This document shows, piece by piece, positions 1-7,830 of a stretch of DNA of 64,000 nt. Within the stretch, counting starts at the first letter, position 1; each line of letters starts with the position of its first letter. Source of the DNA: Phycisphaeraceae bacterium (GTDB taxonomy: Bacteria; Planctomycetota; Phycisphaerae; Phycisphaerales; SM1A02); contig JAHBWY010000007.1 in the NCBI GenBank assembly GCA_019636735.1, positions 124,001 to 188,000 on the forward strand, written 5' to 3'. The notes beneath the pieces are model-generated. The model ran no database searches. It was not told the DNA's origin and saw only the letters and a program-made list of their open reading frames with translations. A program made the translations under genes and the position numbers.

Positions 1-260
1 TCATCAAGATGAGCAAGGAAGGGTCGACACTCTCGGGTCTCATCCAGGGCTTCTGCCGCGCCTTCAGCCTCGCCCTTCAGCACGGCCTCTCGGCGAGGGA
101 GGCGGCGGAGCGGTTCCGAGGCATGCGCTTCGAACCGAGCGGCCCCACGAACAACCCGGAGATCCCCGAGGCAACGAGCATCCTCGACTATGTGGCCCGC
201 TACCTCCAGGCGCACTTCGTCGAGGAAGAGCGCCTGCCGCGAGCGCACGAGCGCGCGTAA
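1..260 (+). CDS. nrdJ: Vitamin B12-dependent (class II) ribonucleotide reductase, C-terminal fragment
   Basis: Only the last ~85 codons are in the window; the frame is open from base 3. The fragment carries the end of the NrdJ catalytic domain: KEGSTLSGL, then a helix resembling ISLALQYG, then MRFEPSG followed by NPEIPEATSILDYVARYL. This matches the conserved close of adenosylcobalamin-dependent reductases, which make deoxyribonucleotides without needing oxygen. After the conserved part only ~15 residues remain, so the cysteine-rich tail found in some NrdJ proteins is absent. The TAA stop lies in the loop of a CG-rich hairpin that is also the first unit of a tandem repeat. Family assignment is firm despite the short fragment; what lies upstream cannot be seen. 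Confidence 0.85.
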   Translation, partial: IKMSKEGSTLSGLIQGFCRAFSLALQHGLSAREAAERFRGMRFEPSGPTNNPEIPEATSILDYVARYLQAHFVEEERLPRAHERA

Positions 261-480
261 GTTCGCGCGGCGTCGAGGCGCCCGACGGAGGCCGCGAGAC
301 CACTCACTCGACCTTGGGTGACCGCGCGTAAGTTCGCGCGGCATCGGAGCCCCACGGGAACCGCGAAGCAACTCCCTTGCCCATGCGTGACCGCGCGCCA
401 GTTCGCACGGCGTCGAGGCGCCCGACGGAGACCGCGACACAACTCACTCGACTTCGGGCGACCGCGCGTCTCTTCAAGCA
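253..480. repeat. Degenerate ~70-bp tandem repeat, three copies plus a partial fourth
   Basis: Units begin at 253, 324 and 393 (71, 69 and 71 bp), with a decaying fourth start at 464. Each unit opens with a GCGCG-N6-CGC(G/A)CGG core, continues with CGTCGAGGCGCCCGACGGAG or a variant, then CTCACTCGAC and GGGTGACC. Units 1 and 3 are closer to each other than to unit 2. Unit 1 starts inside the last codons of nrdJ. The array fills the space between two convergent genes, nrdJ and mfd. Confidence 0.8.
322..341. terminator. Perfect 7-bp hairpin in repeat unit 2, possible bidirectional terminator
   Basis: CCGCGCG, loop TAAGTT, CGCGCGG. The equivalent hairpin of unit 1 (252-269, 6-bp stem, same loop) contains the nrdJ stop codon, and unit 3 (391-410) has one mismatch. 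There is no U-tract, so intrinsic termination is only possible, but the position between convergent genes fits. Confidence 0.35.
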
Positions 481-490
481 GGCCCATTCC

Positions 491-3400
491 TTACGGCCGA
501 ACCCGATCGTCTTGCGTCGTCGACGCCGCAATCGGCGCCGCAGCACGCAGGCGCTTGCGCAGGATCGCCAGCAGCGTGGCCCCTTCGCGCGCTGCAGGCT
601 CGGGGCGCCAATAGACCTCGGCGAGCGAAGCACGCTCTTCCGCGGCACTCGTGTTCGCCTTCTTCTCACCCGCGGCGGGCGAGGGCGAGGTCTCAGCCTG
701 CATGAATGGCAGCACCGGCGCTGGTTCCGGAGCCGCGGGCGCCGGCGCGATCACGCTCACTCGGCCTCGCACACCAGCCATCGCCTCCTTCAGCGCCTCG
801 GGCCGCTCGCTCGACACCACGATGTCCTGCTCCCGGCGGACGATTGAACGCACCCCCGCCGCCAGTGCCAGCAGGCGAAGCTCCGCGAGATCGATGAGAA
901 CCTTCGCTCGCTCCGGCAGGGCGCCATACGCGCTCTCGAGATCCCGCGCAACCCGCTCAAGCGCCTCGACGCTCTCCGCGAGCGCCACGCGCCGATAGGC
1001 CTCGAGGCGCCGATGATCGCTGGGAATGTAGCCGCGCGGAATCGCGCCGAGCAACCCGATCTCGACCTTGACCTCGGCGGGCCTCGGACGGGGCTTCCGC
1101 GCGAGCGTCGCCACCGCATCCTCGAGGAGCTGGCAGTACATCTCATAGCCGACGGCGGCGATGTGGCCGCTCTGTTCGGCCCCGAGCAGGTTGCCCGCTC
1201 CGCGGATCTCGAGGTCCCGCATCGCAATCTTGAAACCCGCACCGAGCATCGAGTAGTCCTCGATGGCCTTCACGCGCCGCAGCGCCTCCGGTTTCAGCAC
1301 CTTCTCAGGGTCGAGCAGCAGGTAGCAGTAGGCGCGATGGCTGCTTCGACCGACTCGGCCGCGAAGCTGGTGGAGATCAGCAAGGCCGTAGATCGAGGCG
1401 TCATCGATGAACATCGTGTTCGCGCTGGGGATGTCGATGCCGCTCTCAATGATCGTGGTCGAGATCAGCACATCGGCCTCGCGGCGCATGAAGCGCAGCA
1501 TGACCTCCTCGAGGTCTGACGGGCTCATCTGTCCATGCCCGACAATCAGGCGCGCTTCGGGTACGAGCGTGCGGATCCCGTCAGCCACGCGCTCGATCGA
1601 TCGCACCCGGTTGTGCACGAAGAAGACCTGCCCCTCGCGCGCCAGCTCGCGCCGGATCGCCTGCTGAATGCGCCGCCCGTTCCATGGAATGACCTCGGTG
1701 ACGACTGCACGGCGATCGGGAGGGGGCGTCGTCAGTGAGCTGATGTCGCGCAATCCCAGAAGCGCCATGTGCAGCGTGCGCGGGATCGGTGTGGCGCTCA
1801 GGGTGAGCACATCACAGGTCACGCGTAGCTCGAGAAGTCTCTGCTTGTGCTCCACACCGAAGCGCTGCTCTTCATCGACGATGACCAGCCCGAGGTCGTG
1901 GAAGCGCACATCGGCCGAGAGCAGGCGATGCGTCCCGACCAGCACATCGACCTGCCCGGCGGCGGTCGCCTCGAGCACTTCGCGCTGCTCCGCCGGGCTC
2001 TTGAAGCGGCTCACGCTCTCGACGCGGAAGGGAAAGCCGCGAAAGCGCTCGGCGAAGGTTCGTTCATGCTGCTCGGCGAGCACCGTCGTGGGAACCAGCA
2101 CCGCCACCTGCTTGCCGAACTCAACCGCCTTGAAGGCGGCACGGATCGCCACCTCAGTCTTGCCGAAGCCGACATCACCGCAGATCAGCCGATCCATCGG
2201 ACGCGACCTCGCCATGTCGCGTTTCGTCGCCTGAATCGCCGAGAGCTGATCGGGCGTCTCCTCCCAGGGAAAGGCCGCCTCGAACTCACGCTGCCACTCG
2301 GTGTCGTCGGGATAGCGCACCCCCTGCGTCGCCTCGCGAACGGCCTGGACCCGGAGCAGCTCCGCGGCGAGATCGACGAGCGCCTCACCCACCCGCTCCT
2401 TCTGGCTTCTCCAGCGCCGACCTCCAAGCGTCGAAAGGCGCGGCTTCGCGCCACCGGCGCCGATGTACTTCTGCACGAGGTCGACGCGCGCTGCCGGGAC
2501 ATGCAGGCGACCACCGCCATCGAACTCAAGCGTGAGAAACTCCTCGTCGGTGCCGCCGCGCGCTTCGGGCAGCGTCGAGAGACCGGCGTAGCGCGCGATC
2601 CCGTGATCGCGGTGCACCACGAAGTCGCCAGGAGCGAAGTGAAGGAAGGCGTCGCGCGAGCGCCCGCCCGCCAGGCTCGGGGCTGCCGCCGTTCGTCGTC
2701 GCGGCGTCCAGCGATGGAGAAGCTCGTGCTGCGGCACGACCGCGATCACCGGATCGGGGTCACCCCAGATGAAGCCGCGATGCAGGTGGCGGCGCTCAAG
2801 CGTGACGCGCGCCACACCCGAACCACCATGCGCCGCCAGCAGTTCGCGGGAGCGGGCGAGTTCGCCCTCGGAGTCACAGAGGAGCGCGATGTCCATCTCC
2901 CTGGCCATCGCACCGAGTTCGGCGAATGCAGCCGCCACCTGCTCGGGAAAGGCGGGAAGCGGCCTCACGGGCAGCGCGAGGTCGGCGCTCCGCACGCCGA
3001 CAGAGAAGCCGTTGATGTCAACCACCGCTCGGCAGCGGCGCGCAAGCGATTGGAAGACCGCCGGGGGCGCGAAGACGCCGCGCGAATCGTGAATGCGCTC
3101 CCAGTAGCCTCGCCCCTGCTCGGTCACCTCGGCCACTTCGGCAATCACAGCCACGCTGCCCTCGGGGAGCAGGTCCATCAGCGGAATCCGCCCGGCATCG
3201 CGCTGCATGGAGTCGGCGCCCGCACTGATCAGGAGCGCCTCATCCAGTTGACGGTCGCTCGCCTGCGTCGCCGGATCGACCTCATGAATGCGCTCGATGG
3301 TGTCACCGAAGTAGTCGAGTCGCACGGGCACGCCGCCGCCAGCGGGAAAGACATCGATGATGCCCCCGCGCACCGCGAAGTCACCGGCCTGCTCGATCGC

Positions 3401-3913
3401 CTCGCCTCGCCGATAGCCACCATCGGAGAGCCACTCGATGAGCGCTCGCGGAGGGGCGACATCGCCTGCACGAAGTCGACGAAGAACCTGCCCGAGATGG
3501 TCGCCGTCGGGAATGCCCTGCATGAGGGCCGCCATCGGCGCCACGATCACGCGCGGCGTTGCATCGCGTGGTGCCGAACCGCGCCGCTCCGCAAGCAGGC
3601 GATCCGCGAGACGAAGACGCACGGCAACGAGATCAAGGGCGCTCCCCCCCTCACCTGGCAGCGACTCGATGGCGGGAAAGAGCTCCGCGACCACACCGAG
3701 ATCGGTGATCTCATCGGCCATCTCCGCCGCTTCATCGAGGTGGGCCGCGACCAGCAGCACCGTCGCTCGCCCCTGCCGCGCGAGCCACGCCGCCACCACC
3801 GTGGTGCTGCTCCCACCCACCCCTCGCACGGTGAACACTCCACCCTTCGCCGCTCGGTCGCCGATGGCCGCGAGCGCCGGATCCGAACCGAGTCGTTCGA
3901 ACCATGGAGTCAT
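491..3913 (-). CDS. mfd: Transcription-repair coupling factor Mfd
   Basis: 1140 residues, normal for Mfd (about 1150). Mfd is a DNA translocase that pushes stalled RNA polymerase off damaged template and recruits UvrA. From the N-terminus: UvrB-like damage-recognition region (about 1-330), RNA-polymerase-interacting domain starting FAPGDFVVHRDHGIARY (about 427-480), then superfamily 2 helicase motors with Walker A GDVGFGKT (579-586) and DEEQ box (680-683), the TRG region, and a C-terminal Mfd domain. The ATG overlaps the stop of the ComEA-like gene by 4 nt (ATGA), so it is the last gene of a three-gene operon. Several long antisense frames over it, including one of 909 codons at 1847-4576, are GC-driven shadows. 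Confidence 0.97.
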   Translation of the reverse strand: MTPWFERLGSDPALAAIGDRAAKGGVFTVRGVGGSSTTVVAAWLARQGRATVLLVAAHLDEAAEMADEITDLGVVAELFPAIESLPGEGGSALDLVAVRLRLADRLLAERRGSAPRDATPRVIVAPMAALMQGIPDGDHLGQVLRRLRAGDVAPPRALIEWLSDGGYRRGEAIEQAGDFAVRGGIIDVFPAGGGVPVRLDYFGDTIERIHEVDPATQASDRQLDEALLISAGADSMQRDAGRIPLMDLLPEGSVAVIAEVAEVTEQGRGYWERIHDSRGVFAPPAVFQSLARRCRAVVDINGFSVGVRSADLALPVRPLPAFPEQVAAAFAELGAMAREMDIALLCDSEGELARSRELLAAHGGSGVARVTLERRHLHRGFIWGDPDPVIAVVPQHELLHRWTPRRRTAAAPSLAGGRSRDAFLHFAPGDFVVHRDHGIARYAGLSTLPEARGGTDEEFLTLEFDGGGRLHVPAARVDLVQKYIGAGGAKPRLSTLGGRRWRSQKERVGEALVDLAAELLRVQAVREATQGVRYPDDTEWQREFEAAFPWEETPDQLSAIQATKRDMARSRPMDRLICGDVGFGKTEVAIRAAFKAVEFGKQVAVLVPTTVLAEQHERTFAERFRGFPFRVESVSRFKSPAEQREVLEATAAGQVDVLVGTHRLLSADVRFHDLGLVIVDEEQRFGVEHKQRLLELRVTCDVLTLSATPIPRTLHMALLGLRDISSLTTPPPDRRAVVTEVIPWNGRRIQQAIRRELAREGQVFFVHNRVRSIERVADGIRTLVPEARLIVGHGQMSPSDLEEVMLRFMRREADVLISTTIIESGIDIPSANTMFIDDASIYGLADLHQLRGRVGRSSHRAYCYLLLDPEKVLKPEALRRVKAIEDYSMLGAGFKIAMRDLEIRGAGNLLGAEQSGHIAAVGYEMYCQLLEDAVATLARKPRPRPAEVKVEIGLLGAIPRGYIPSDHRRLEAYRRVALAESVEALERVARDLESAYGALPERAKVLIDLAELRLLALAAGVRSIVRREQDIVVSSERPEALKEAMAGVRGRVSVIAPAPAAPEPAPVLPFMQAETSPSPAAGEKKANTSAAEERASLAEVYWRPEPAAREGATLLAILRKRLRAAAPIAASTTQDDRVRP

Positions 3914-4305
3914 GAGCCGCTCGTCAGATCTCGCAGCCAGGGCCTGATTCGCTCGCGCAGTCGCGGGCCGATGCCGGAGACGCGCTCGATCTCCTCCACG
4001 CTCGCCAAGGGCCCTTCGCGCTCACGCGACTCGATGATCCGTCGCGCAAGGGTCGGTCCGACGCCCGGTAGAAGCGTGAGCTCGGCGGCCGAGGCGAGGT
4101 TCACATCGACGAGCCATCGATCGGGGTGTTCATGCGCCTCGACACCGTCTCGACGAGGCAGCGTGCGCTCACTCCAGATGGCGCCACGCCACGCGAGCAC
4201 GCCGAGGAGGCTGATGGCAAGCAGCAGCACCGCGCGTCCACGACGAGCGAAGCGACTGGAGTCATGGCATCCGCCGATCGACGGCGCCCCTCGATCTGCA
4301 CTCAC
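3910..4305 (-). CDS. ComEA-like helix-hairpin-helix protein, membrane-anchored
   Basis: 131 residues. A single membrane segment at about 24-42 is followed by a short linker and two helix-hairpin-helix units (about 69-124) containing LPGVGPTLARRII and VSGIGPRLRERI. This is the ComEA/competence layout: an anchored, DNA-binding periplasmic domain. ComEA proteins bind incoming DNA during natural transformation; whether this one does is inference. The start is a GTG that overlaps the stop of the GH10-like gene by 4 nt (GTGA), and its own stop overlaps mfd by 4 nt, so translation of all three is probably coupled. No comEC is visible nearby. Confidence 0.75.
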   Translation of the reverse strand: MSADRGAPSIGGCHDSSRFARRGRAVLLLAISLLGVLAWRGAIWSERTLPRRDGVEAHEHPDRWLVDVNLASAAELTLLPGVGPTLARRIIESREREGPLASVEEIERVSGIGPRLRERIRPWLRDLTSGS

Positions 4306-5858
4306 GACGGCGCTCCCCGTGTTTCAGTTTCGCCCATGCCAACGGCGCCGATCGACGGACCACCACCGCGTGCGACCACCGAGGCGAGGGGACCGAGCGG
4401 TTCCCGAAGCCGCTTTCGCAGGGCCGCGAACTTGCCGAGCGACGCCTTGGCGCGGCCAGCGTCATCGAGCAGTCCGGTGCTTCGAGGCAGTCCCATCCCC
4501 CTTCCATCGACGAGTCGATCCCAGACAACCGAGGCGATATACGGCTTCGAAAGAGCGATCGGCACGGCGCGCGTGATCCAGCGTGCCTGCGCCTCGGCAC
4601 TCCACCCCGAGCGCCAGCGGCCGCCGCTTGGATCCTCCTCATGGGATGGGGCCCCGAGCGCCGAGATGAGCACCGGTATCTCCAGCATGAAGAAGCGATC
4701 GAGCATCGAGCTGAGCTGCATGAGATCGCGCGTGGTGCGCCCCGCGTGGTGATCACCAAAGACCACCTGCACACCGACGCAATCGGCCTTGATGCCCGCC
4801 GAAATCACCTGCTCGAGGTACTCCCATGGCGTGATCGAACCCGCGTGCGCCGCCACGCGCTCGCCGAATGGCTCGACCACCTCGATGAGCGTCCGCGCTC
4901 CCTTGCGGCTCTGGCGAACCAGCACCGCGGCGCGCCGAGTCAGGTCGATGCGCTGCTCGGCCTCAAGTGGCGCGAGCTCGTTCATGTGCAGACCGGAGGC
5001 GACATTCCAGATCTCCACCATCTCCCGATAGCGGTAGACGACCTGTTCCATGAAGGTCCATGCGACATCCCTCAGGGCCGCTGGATCCCGAAGCGAAGGC
5101 AGCGCCCATTCCGGAACGCTGTCAGGAAGAAAGCGCAGCAGCGGTCCGGCGATGATCGGCTTCCCGCTCTGCCGCGCCCAGACCATCCAGCGATCGACCG
5201 CGGCGAAGTCGATCGCATCGCGCTTCGGCTGCATCTGACGCCAGTTGGTCGGTACGACCACCACATCGAAGTCGCGCTTTACGATCTCCCCGGCGGTCGC
5301 GGGATCAAGCGACGGCTCGATTCGGATGCCGAAGGTGTTGCGGCTCGCCGGTTTCACTCCAAAACGGCGATGGAGAAGGATCTGGGCGTGGGCCATGGCG
5401 AGCCGCTCACTCGCGTCAATGGCCGCGACGAGCGCATCGCGATGGCGCGACTCCGATTGCCACGGGTCACCGATGACGCTCGCCTCGACGAAGATCTCCC
5501 GAGCCTGCTCCCAGCGATCGAGGGCATCACCCGCAAGTTCGGGATCGAACATGAGCCACTCTTCACTCTTGGCGATGTACTGCTTGATGCGGTGGCGCGC
5601 CAACTCCTGATTCAGGCGATAGGGCTCATCGCGAAGCGACAGCAGGCAGGTCTGGAGCAGGTAGCACCCCATCGGGCCGGCGTCGTACTCAAGCGCGAGT
5701 GCGGTGGCGCGACTCTCTCTCGGCGCGCAGACAATCATCCCGTCCGCGAAATCGACCGAGCCGTGCAGCGGCCGGTCGTCGCGACCCAGGAGATGCGCGT
5801 TCACCAGGGGCCACGACCGTGCCGGGCCCGTCGCGTCGAACACCTCGAAGCGGAGCAT
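4302..5858 (-). CDS. GH10-fold protein lacking both catalytic glutamates
   Basis: 518 residues from ATG 5858; an upstream ATG at 5984 would run through the divergent purC start and is rejected. Residues about 170-480 follow the glycoside hydrolase family 10 barrel: GIRIEPSLDP, then FDVVVVPTNWRQMQP where xylanases have the N-E-K-W strand, then KPIIAGPLLRFLPDSVPEW where they have GHTLVWHSQLPDW. In active GH10 the acid/base lies in WDVVNE and the nucleophile in ITELD. Here the matching positions read WNVASG (284-289) and ISALG (398-402), so both Glu are lost (Gly289, Ala400). No signal peptide is visible. The N-terminal ~165 residues are unassigned. It is first in the operon with the ComEA-like gene and mfd. 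Probably a binding or structural protein rather than a xylanase. Confidence 0.7.
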   Translation of the reverse strand: MLRFEVFDATGPARSWPLVNAHLLGRDDRPLHGSVDFADGMIVCAPRESRATALALEYDAGPMGCYLLQTCLLSLRDEPYRLNQELARHRIKQYIAKSEEWLMFDPELAGDALDRWEQAREIFVEASVIGDPWQSESRHRDALVAAIDASERLAMAHAQILLHRRFGVKPASRNTFGIRIEPSLDPATAGEIVKRDFDVVVVPTNWRQMQPKRDAIDFAAVDRWMVWARQSGKPIIAGPLLRFLPDSVPEWALPSLRDPAALRDVAWTFMEQVVYRYREMVEIWNVASGLHMNELAPLEAEQRIDLTRRAAVLVRQSRKGARTLIEVVEPFGERVAAHAGSITPWEYLEQVISAGIKADCVGVQVVFGDHHAGRTTRDLMQLSSMLDRFFMLEIPVLISALGAPSHEEDPSGGRWRSGWSAEAQARWITRAVPIALSKPYIASVVWDRLVDGRGMGLPRSTGLLDDAGRAKASLGKFAALRKRLREPLGPLASVVARGGGPSIGAVGMGETETRGAPS

Positions 5859-5890
5859 CCGCGGCGAGTGTAACCACCACTCGGGGCCCG

Positions 5891-5907
5891 TAGACTCGGC
5901 GTTCATG
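5891..5907 (+). promoter_or_regulatory. Leaderless-type promoter of purC
   Basis: TAGACT at 5891-5896 ends 8 nt before ATG 5905. No Shine-Dalgarno sequence lies between, so transcription would start at or next to the start codon. Confidence 0.5.
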
Positions 5908-6855
5908 CACGCGGCCGTCGACGACGCTCTCTTCCGAACCACGCTGCCGCTTCCCGGACGGCGCGAAGGCAAGGTGCGCGACATCTACGAACTTCCCCGC
6001 CGCAGCGGCGAGGCGCCGCGCCTGCTCATCGTCGCGACCGATCGAATCAGCGCCTTCGATGTCATCATGCCGACCCCCATTCCCGGAAAGGGTCGTCTTC
6101 TCACGCGCCTCTCTCTCTTCTGGTTCCGTTTTCTCCGGGCGCGCGGCGGGATTCCCGACCATCTTCTGGGCGACGATGTCTCGGAGATTCCCGGAGTCGA
6201 ATCCGCCATGCGAGCGGCCCTCGCCGGCAGGTCGATGATCTGCCGTGCGGCCCGTGTCGTGCCGATCGAGTGCGTGGTGCGCGGCTATCTCGCGGGCAGC
6301 GGCTGGAGCGCCTATCGCCGGGAGGGCCGCATCTGCGGCGTTCCCCTGCCCGCGGGACTTCAACTCGCCGATCGCCTCAACGCACCGATCTTCACCCCGG
6401 CCACGAAGGCGACCGACGGGCACGATGAGAACATCTCCTTCGAGCAGGCCGCCGACACCGTGGGCGGCAAGGTGATGGAACAGCTTCGAAAATGGTCCAT
6501 CGATCTCTATCGCGCCGCTGCGAATCACGCGGCGTCACGAGGCATCATTCTCGCCGACACCAAGTTCGAGTTCGGATTCGAGATCGATGCCGATGGCCAG
6601 CCGAGCGACCGGCTCATGCTCATCGACGAGGTGCTCACGCCCGATTCGAGCCGCTACTGGCCCGCCGACCGCTGGACTCCGGGGCGCGAGCCTCCCTCCT
6701 TCGACAAGCAGTTCCTTCGCGCATGGCTCCTTGAACTTGAAACGAAGGGCCTTTGGGCGCGCACGCCACCCGGCCCGGACCTTCCCCGCGAGGTGGTGCA
6801 AGGAACACTTGAGCGCTATCGCGAGGCTCTCGAGCGACTCACGACCAGCGCGTGA
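5905..6855 (+). CDS. purC: Phosphoribosylaminoimidazole-succinocarboxamide synthase (SAICAR synthase)
   Basis: 316 residues. It condenses CAIR with aspartate using ATP in purine synthesis. Visible family features are the N-terminal GKVRDIYELP, the IATDRISAFD-type strand (here VATDRISAFDVIMP), IECVVRGYLAGSGW, the NAPIFTPATKA loop, and LIDEVLTPDSSRYWP near the C-terminus. The length fits the longer, yeast-like SAICAR synthases (about 300) rather than the short bacterial ones (about 240). The start at 5905 is chosen from the family N-terminus and the TAGACT box just upstream; the open frame continues back to 5704 without similarity. Its 3' end overlaps the convergent folD by 17 bp. Confidence 0.95.
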   Translation: MHAAVDDALFRTTLPLPGRREGKVRDIYELPRRSGEAPRLLIVATDRISAFDVIMPTPIPGKGRLLTRLSLFWFRFLRARGGIPDHLLGDDVSEIPGVESAMRAALAGRSMICRAARVVPIECVVRGYLAGSGWSAYRREGRICGVPLPAGLQLADRLNAPIFTPATKATDGHDENISFEQAADTVGGKVMEQLRKWSIDLYRAAANHAASRGIILADTKFEFGFEIDADGQPSDRLMLIDEVLTPDSSRYWPADRWTPGREPPSFDKQFLRAWLLELETKGLWARTPPGPDLPREVVQGTLERYREALERLTTSA

Positions 6856-7729
6856 CGACGCCGGCGGCGGGCGGCCTGAGTGCCGCCTCGACGACATTGC
6901 GGAGGAGCATCGCGACCGTCATCGGGCCGACACCACCCGGCACCGGCGTGATGTGCCCCGCCACGCGGCGCGCGGAGTCGAAGTCGACATCGCCCACAGT
7001 TCGCAGCTTGCCGTCAGGTCCGGACACTCGGTTGATGCCGACATCGATGACCACTGCGCCAGGCCGCAGCATCTCCCCCGTCACGAGTCCCGCGACGCCC
7101 GCCGCCGCAACGATCACTTCCGCCTCTCGCGTGAATGAAGCGAGGTCGGGCGTCCATCGGTTCGTGCTGATGACGGTCGCCTCCTCTCGCATGAGCAGCA
7201 CGGCGATCGGCTTCCCGACGATGTTGCTCGCGCCGACAACCACGGCGCGCGCGCCCCGAAGAGTGACACCGCTGCGGGCGATGAGCTCAAGCGCCGCGAG
7301 CGCCGTACAGGGAAGAAGGCTCCGTCGGCCATAGACGACATTCCCGATGTTCGCCGGGTTGACCCCCTCGACATCCTTGTGCGGATCGATGAGCGCCTGC
7401 ATCCGCTCCGTGTCGATGCCCTCGGGAAGGGGCAGGTGGAGCATGATGGCATGCACCGCCGCTTCACTGTTCAGGAGCTCGATGCGCGCCGAGATGCGCG
7501 CGTCGGATGCACCGGCAGGAAGGCGATGGAGGACATACTCGATCCCCACATCGGCACAGGTCTTGGCCTGATTCGTGGCGTACAGGAGGGCCGATCGATC
7601 GTCGCCGACGAGGATCGCATCGAGCCTGACCCTGCGCCCGGCGGCGGCGACCCGTGCGGCCACCTCGCGTCGCACCTCGTCCGACGCGGCGCGACCGTCA
7701 AGAATGGTGGCGCTCGCCGTGGCGCTCAT
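6839..7729 (-). CDS. folD: FolD-family methylene-tetrahydrofolate dehydrogenase with altered active site
   Basis: 296 residues with the whole FolD fold: N-terminal folate-binding domain, Rossmann domain with VVVGASNIVGKPIAVLL, and the signature PGGVGPMTVAML. FolD converts methylene-THF to methenyl- and formyl-THF. Several normally invariant residues differ. The YxxxK pair of the cyclohydrolase site reads Y50-ATN-Q54, the Gln of VQLPLP is His98 (MLHLPLP), KDVDG is KDVEG (Glu121), and the Arg of GRSNIVG that contacts the NADP phosphate is Ala167. From studies of the human enzyme, Lys-to-Gln at this site abolishes cyclohydrolase but spares dehydrogenase activity. The protein may therefore be a dehydrogenase only, perhaps NAD-linked; that is inference. 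Confidence 0.88.
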   Translation of the reverse strand: MSATASATILDGRAASDEVRREVAARVAAAGRRVRLDAILVGDDRSALLYATNQAKTCADVGIEYVLHRLPAGASDARISARIELLNSEAAVHAIMLHLPLPEGIDTERMQALIDPHKDVEGVNPANIGNVVYGRRSLLPCTALAALELIARSGVTLRGARAVVVGASNIVGKPIAVLLMREEATVISTNRWTPDLASFTREAEVIVAAAGVAGLVTGEMLRPGAVVIDVGINRVSGPDGKLRTVGDVDFDSARRVAGHITPVPGGVGPMTVAMLLRNVVEAALRPPAAGVVTRWS

Positions 7730-7742
7730 GGCACGGAGGGTA
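7727..7742 (-). promoter_or_regulatory. Leaderless-type promoter of folD
   Basis: Minus-strand TACCCT (7742-7737) ends 7 nt before ATG 7729, with no Shine-Dalgarno sequence between them. Confidence 0.4.
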
Positions 7743-7815
7743 GCATCTGGCCGTGCAGGTGCTGGTACGCTTCAAGGCACGCGGGGTGGCTCCGTTGAGC
7801 GCTCCCGCGACTCCC

Positions 7816-7830
7816 AAGGAGAGTCTCATG
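7816..7830 (+). promoter_or_regulatory. Shine-Dalgarno site fixing the TlpA-like start
   Basis: AAGGAG at 7816-7821 lies 6 nt before ATG 7828. A TACGCT box at 7766-7771 is a likely -10, giving a leader of about 50 nt; this gene is therefore leadered, unlike many neighbours. Confidence 0.6.

Noticed and set aside
253-480. CRISPR array
   Set aside because: The ~70-bp units are contiguous, with no short constant repeat and unique spacers, and there are no cas genes.
1847-4576. 909-codon plus-strand open frame
   Set aside because: It is antisense to mfd and the ComEA-like gene; composition is His/Arg/Ala-rich with no domain, as expected for shadows in high-GC DNA.
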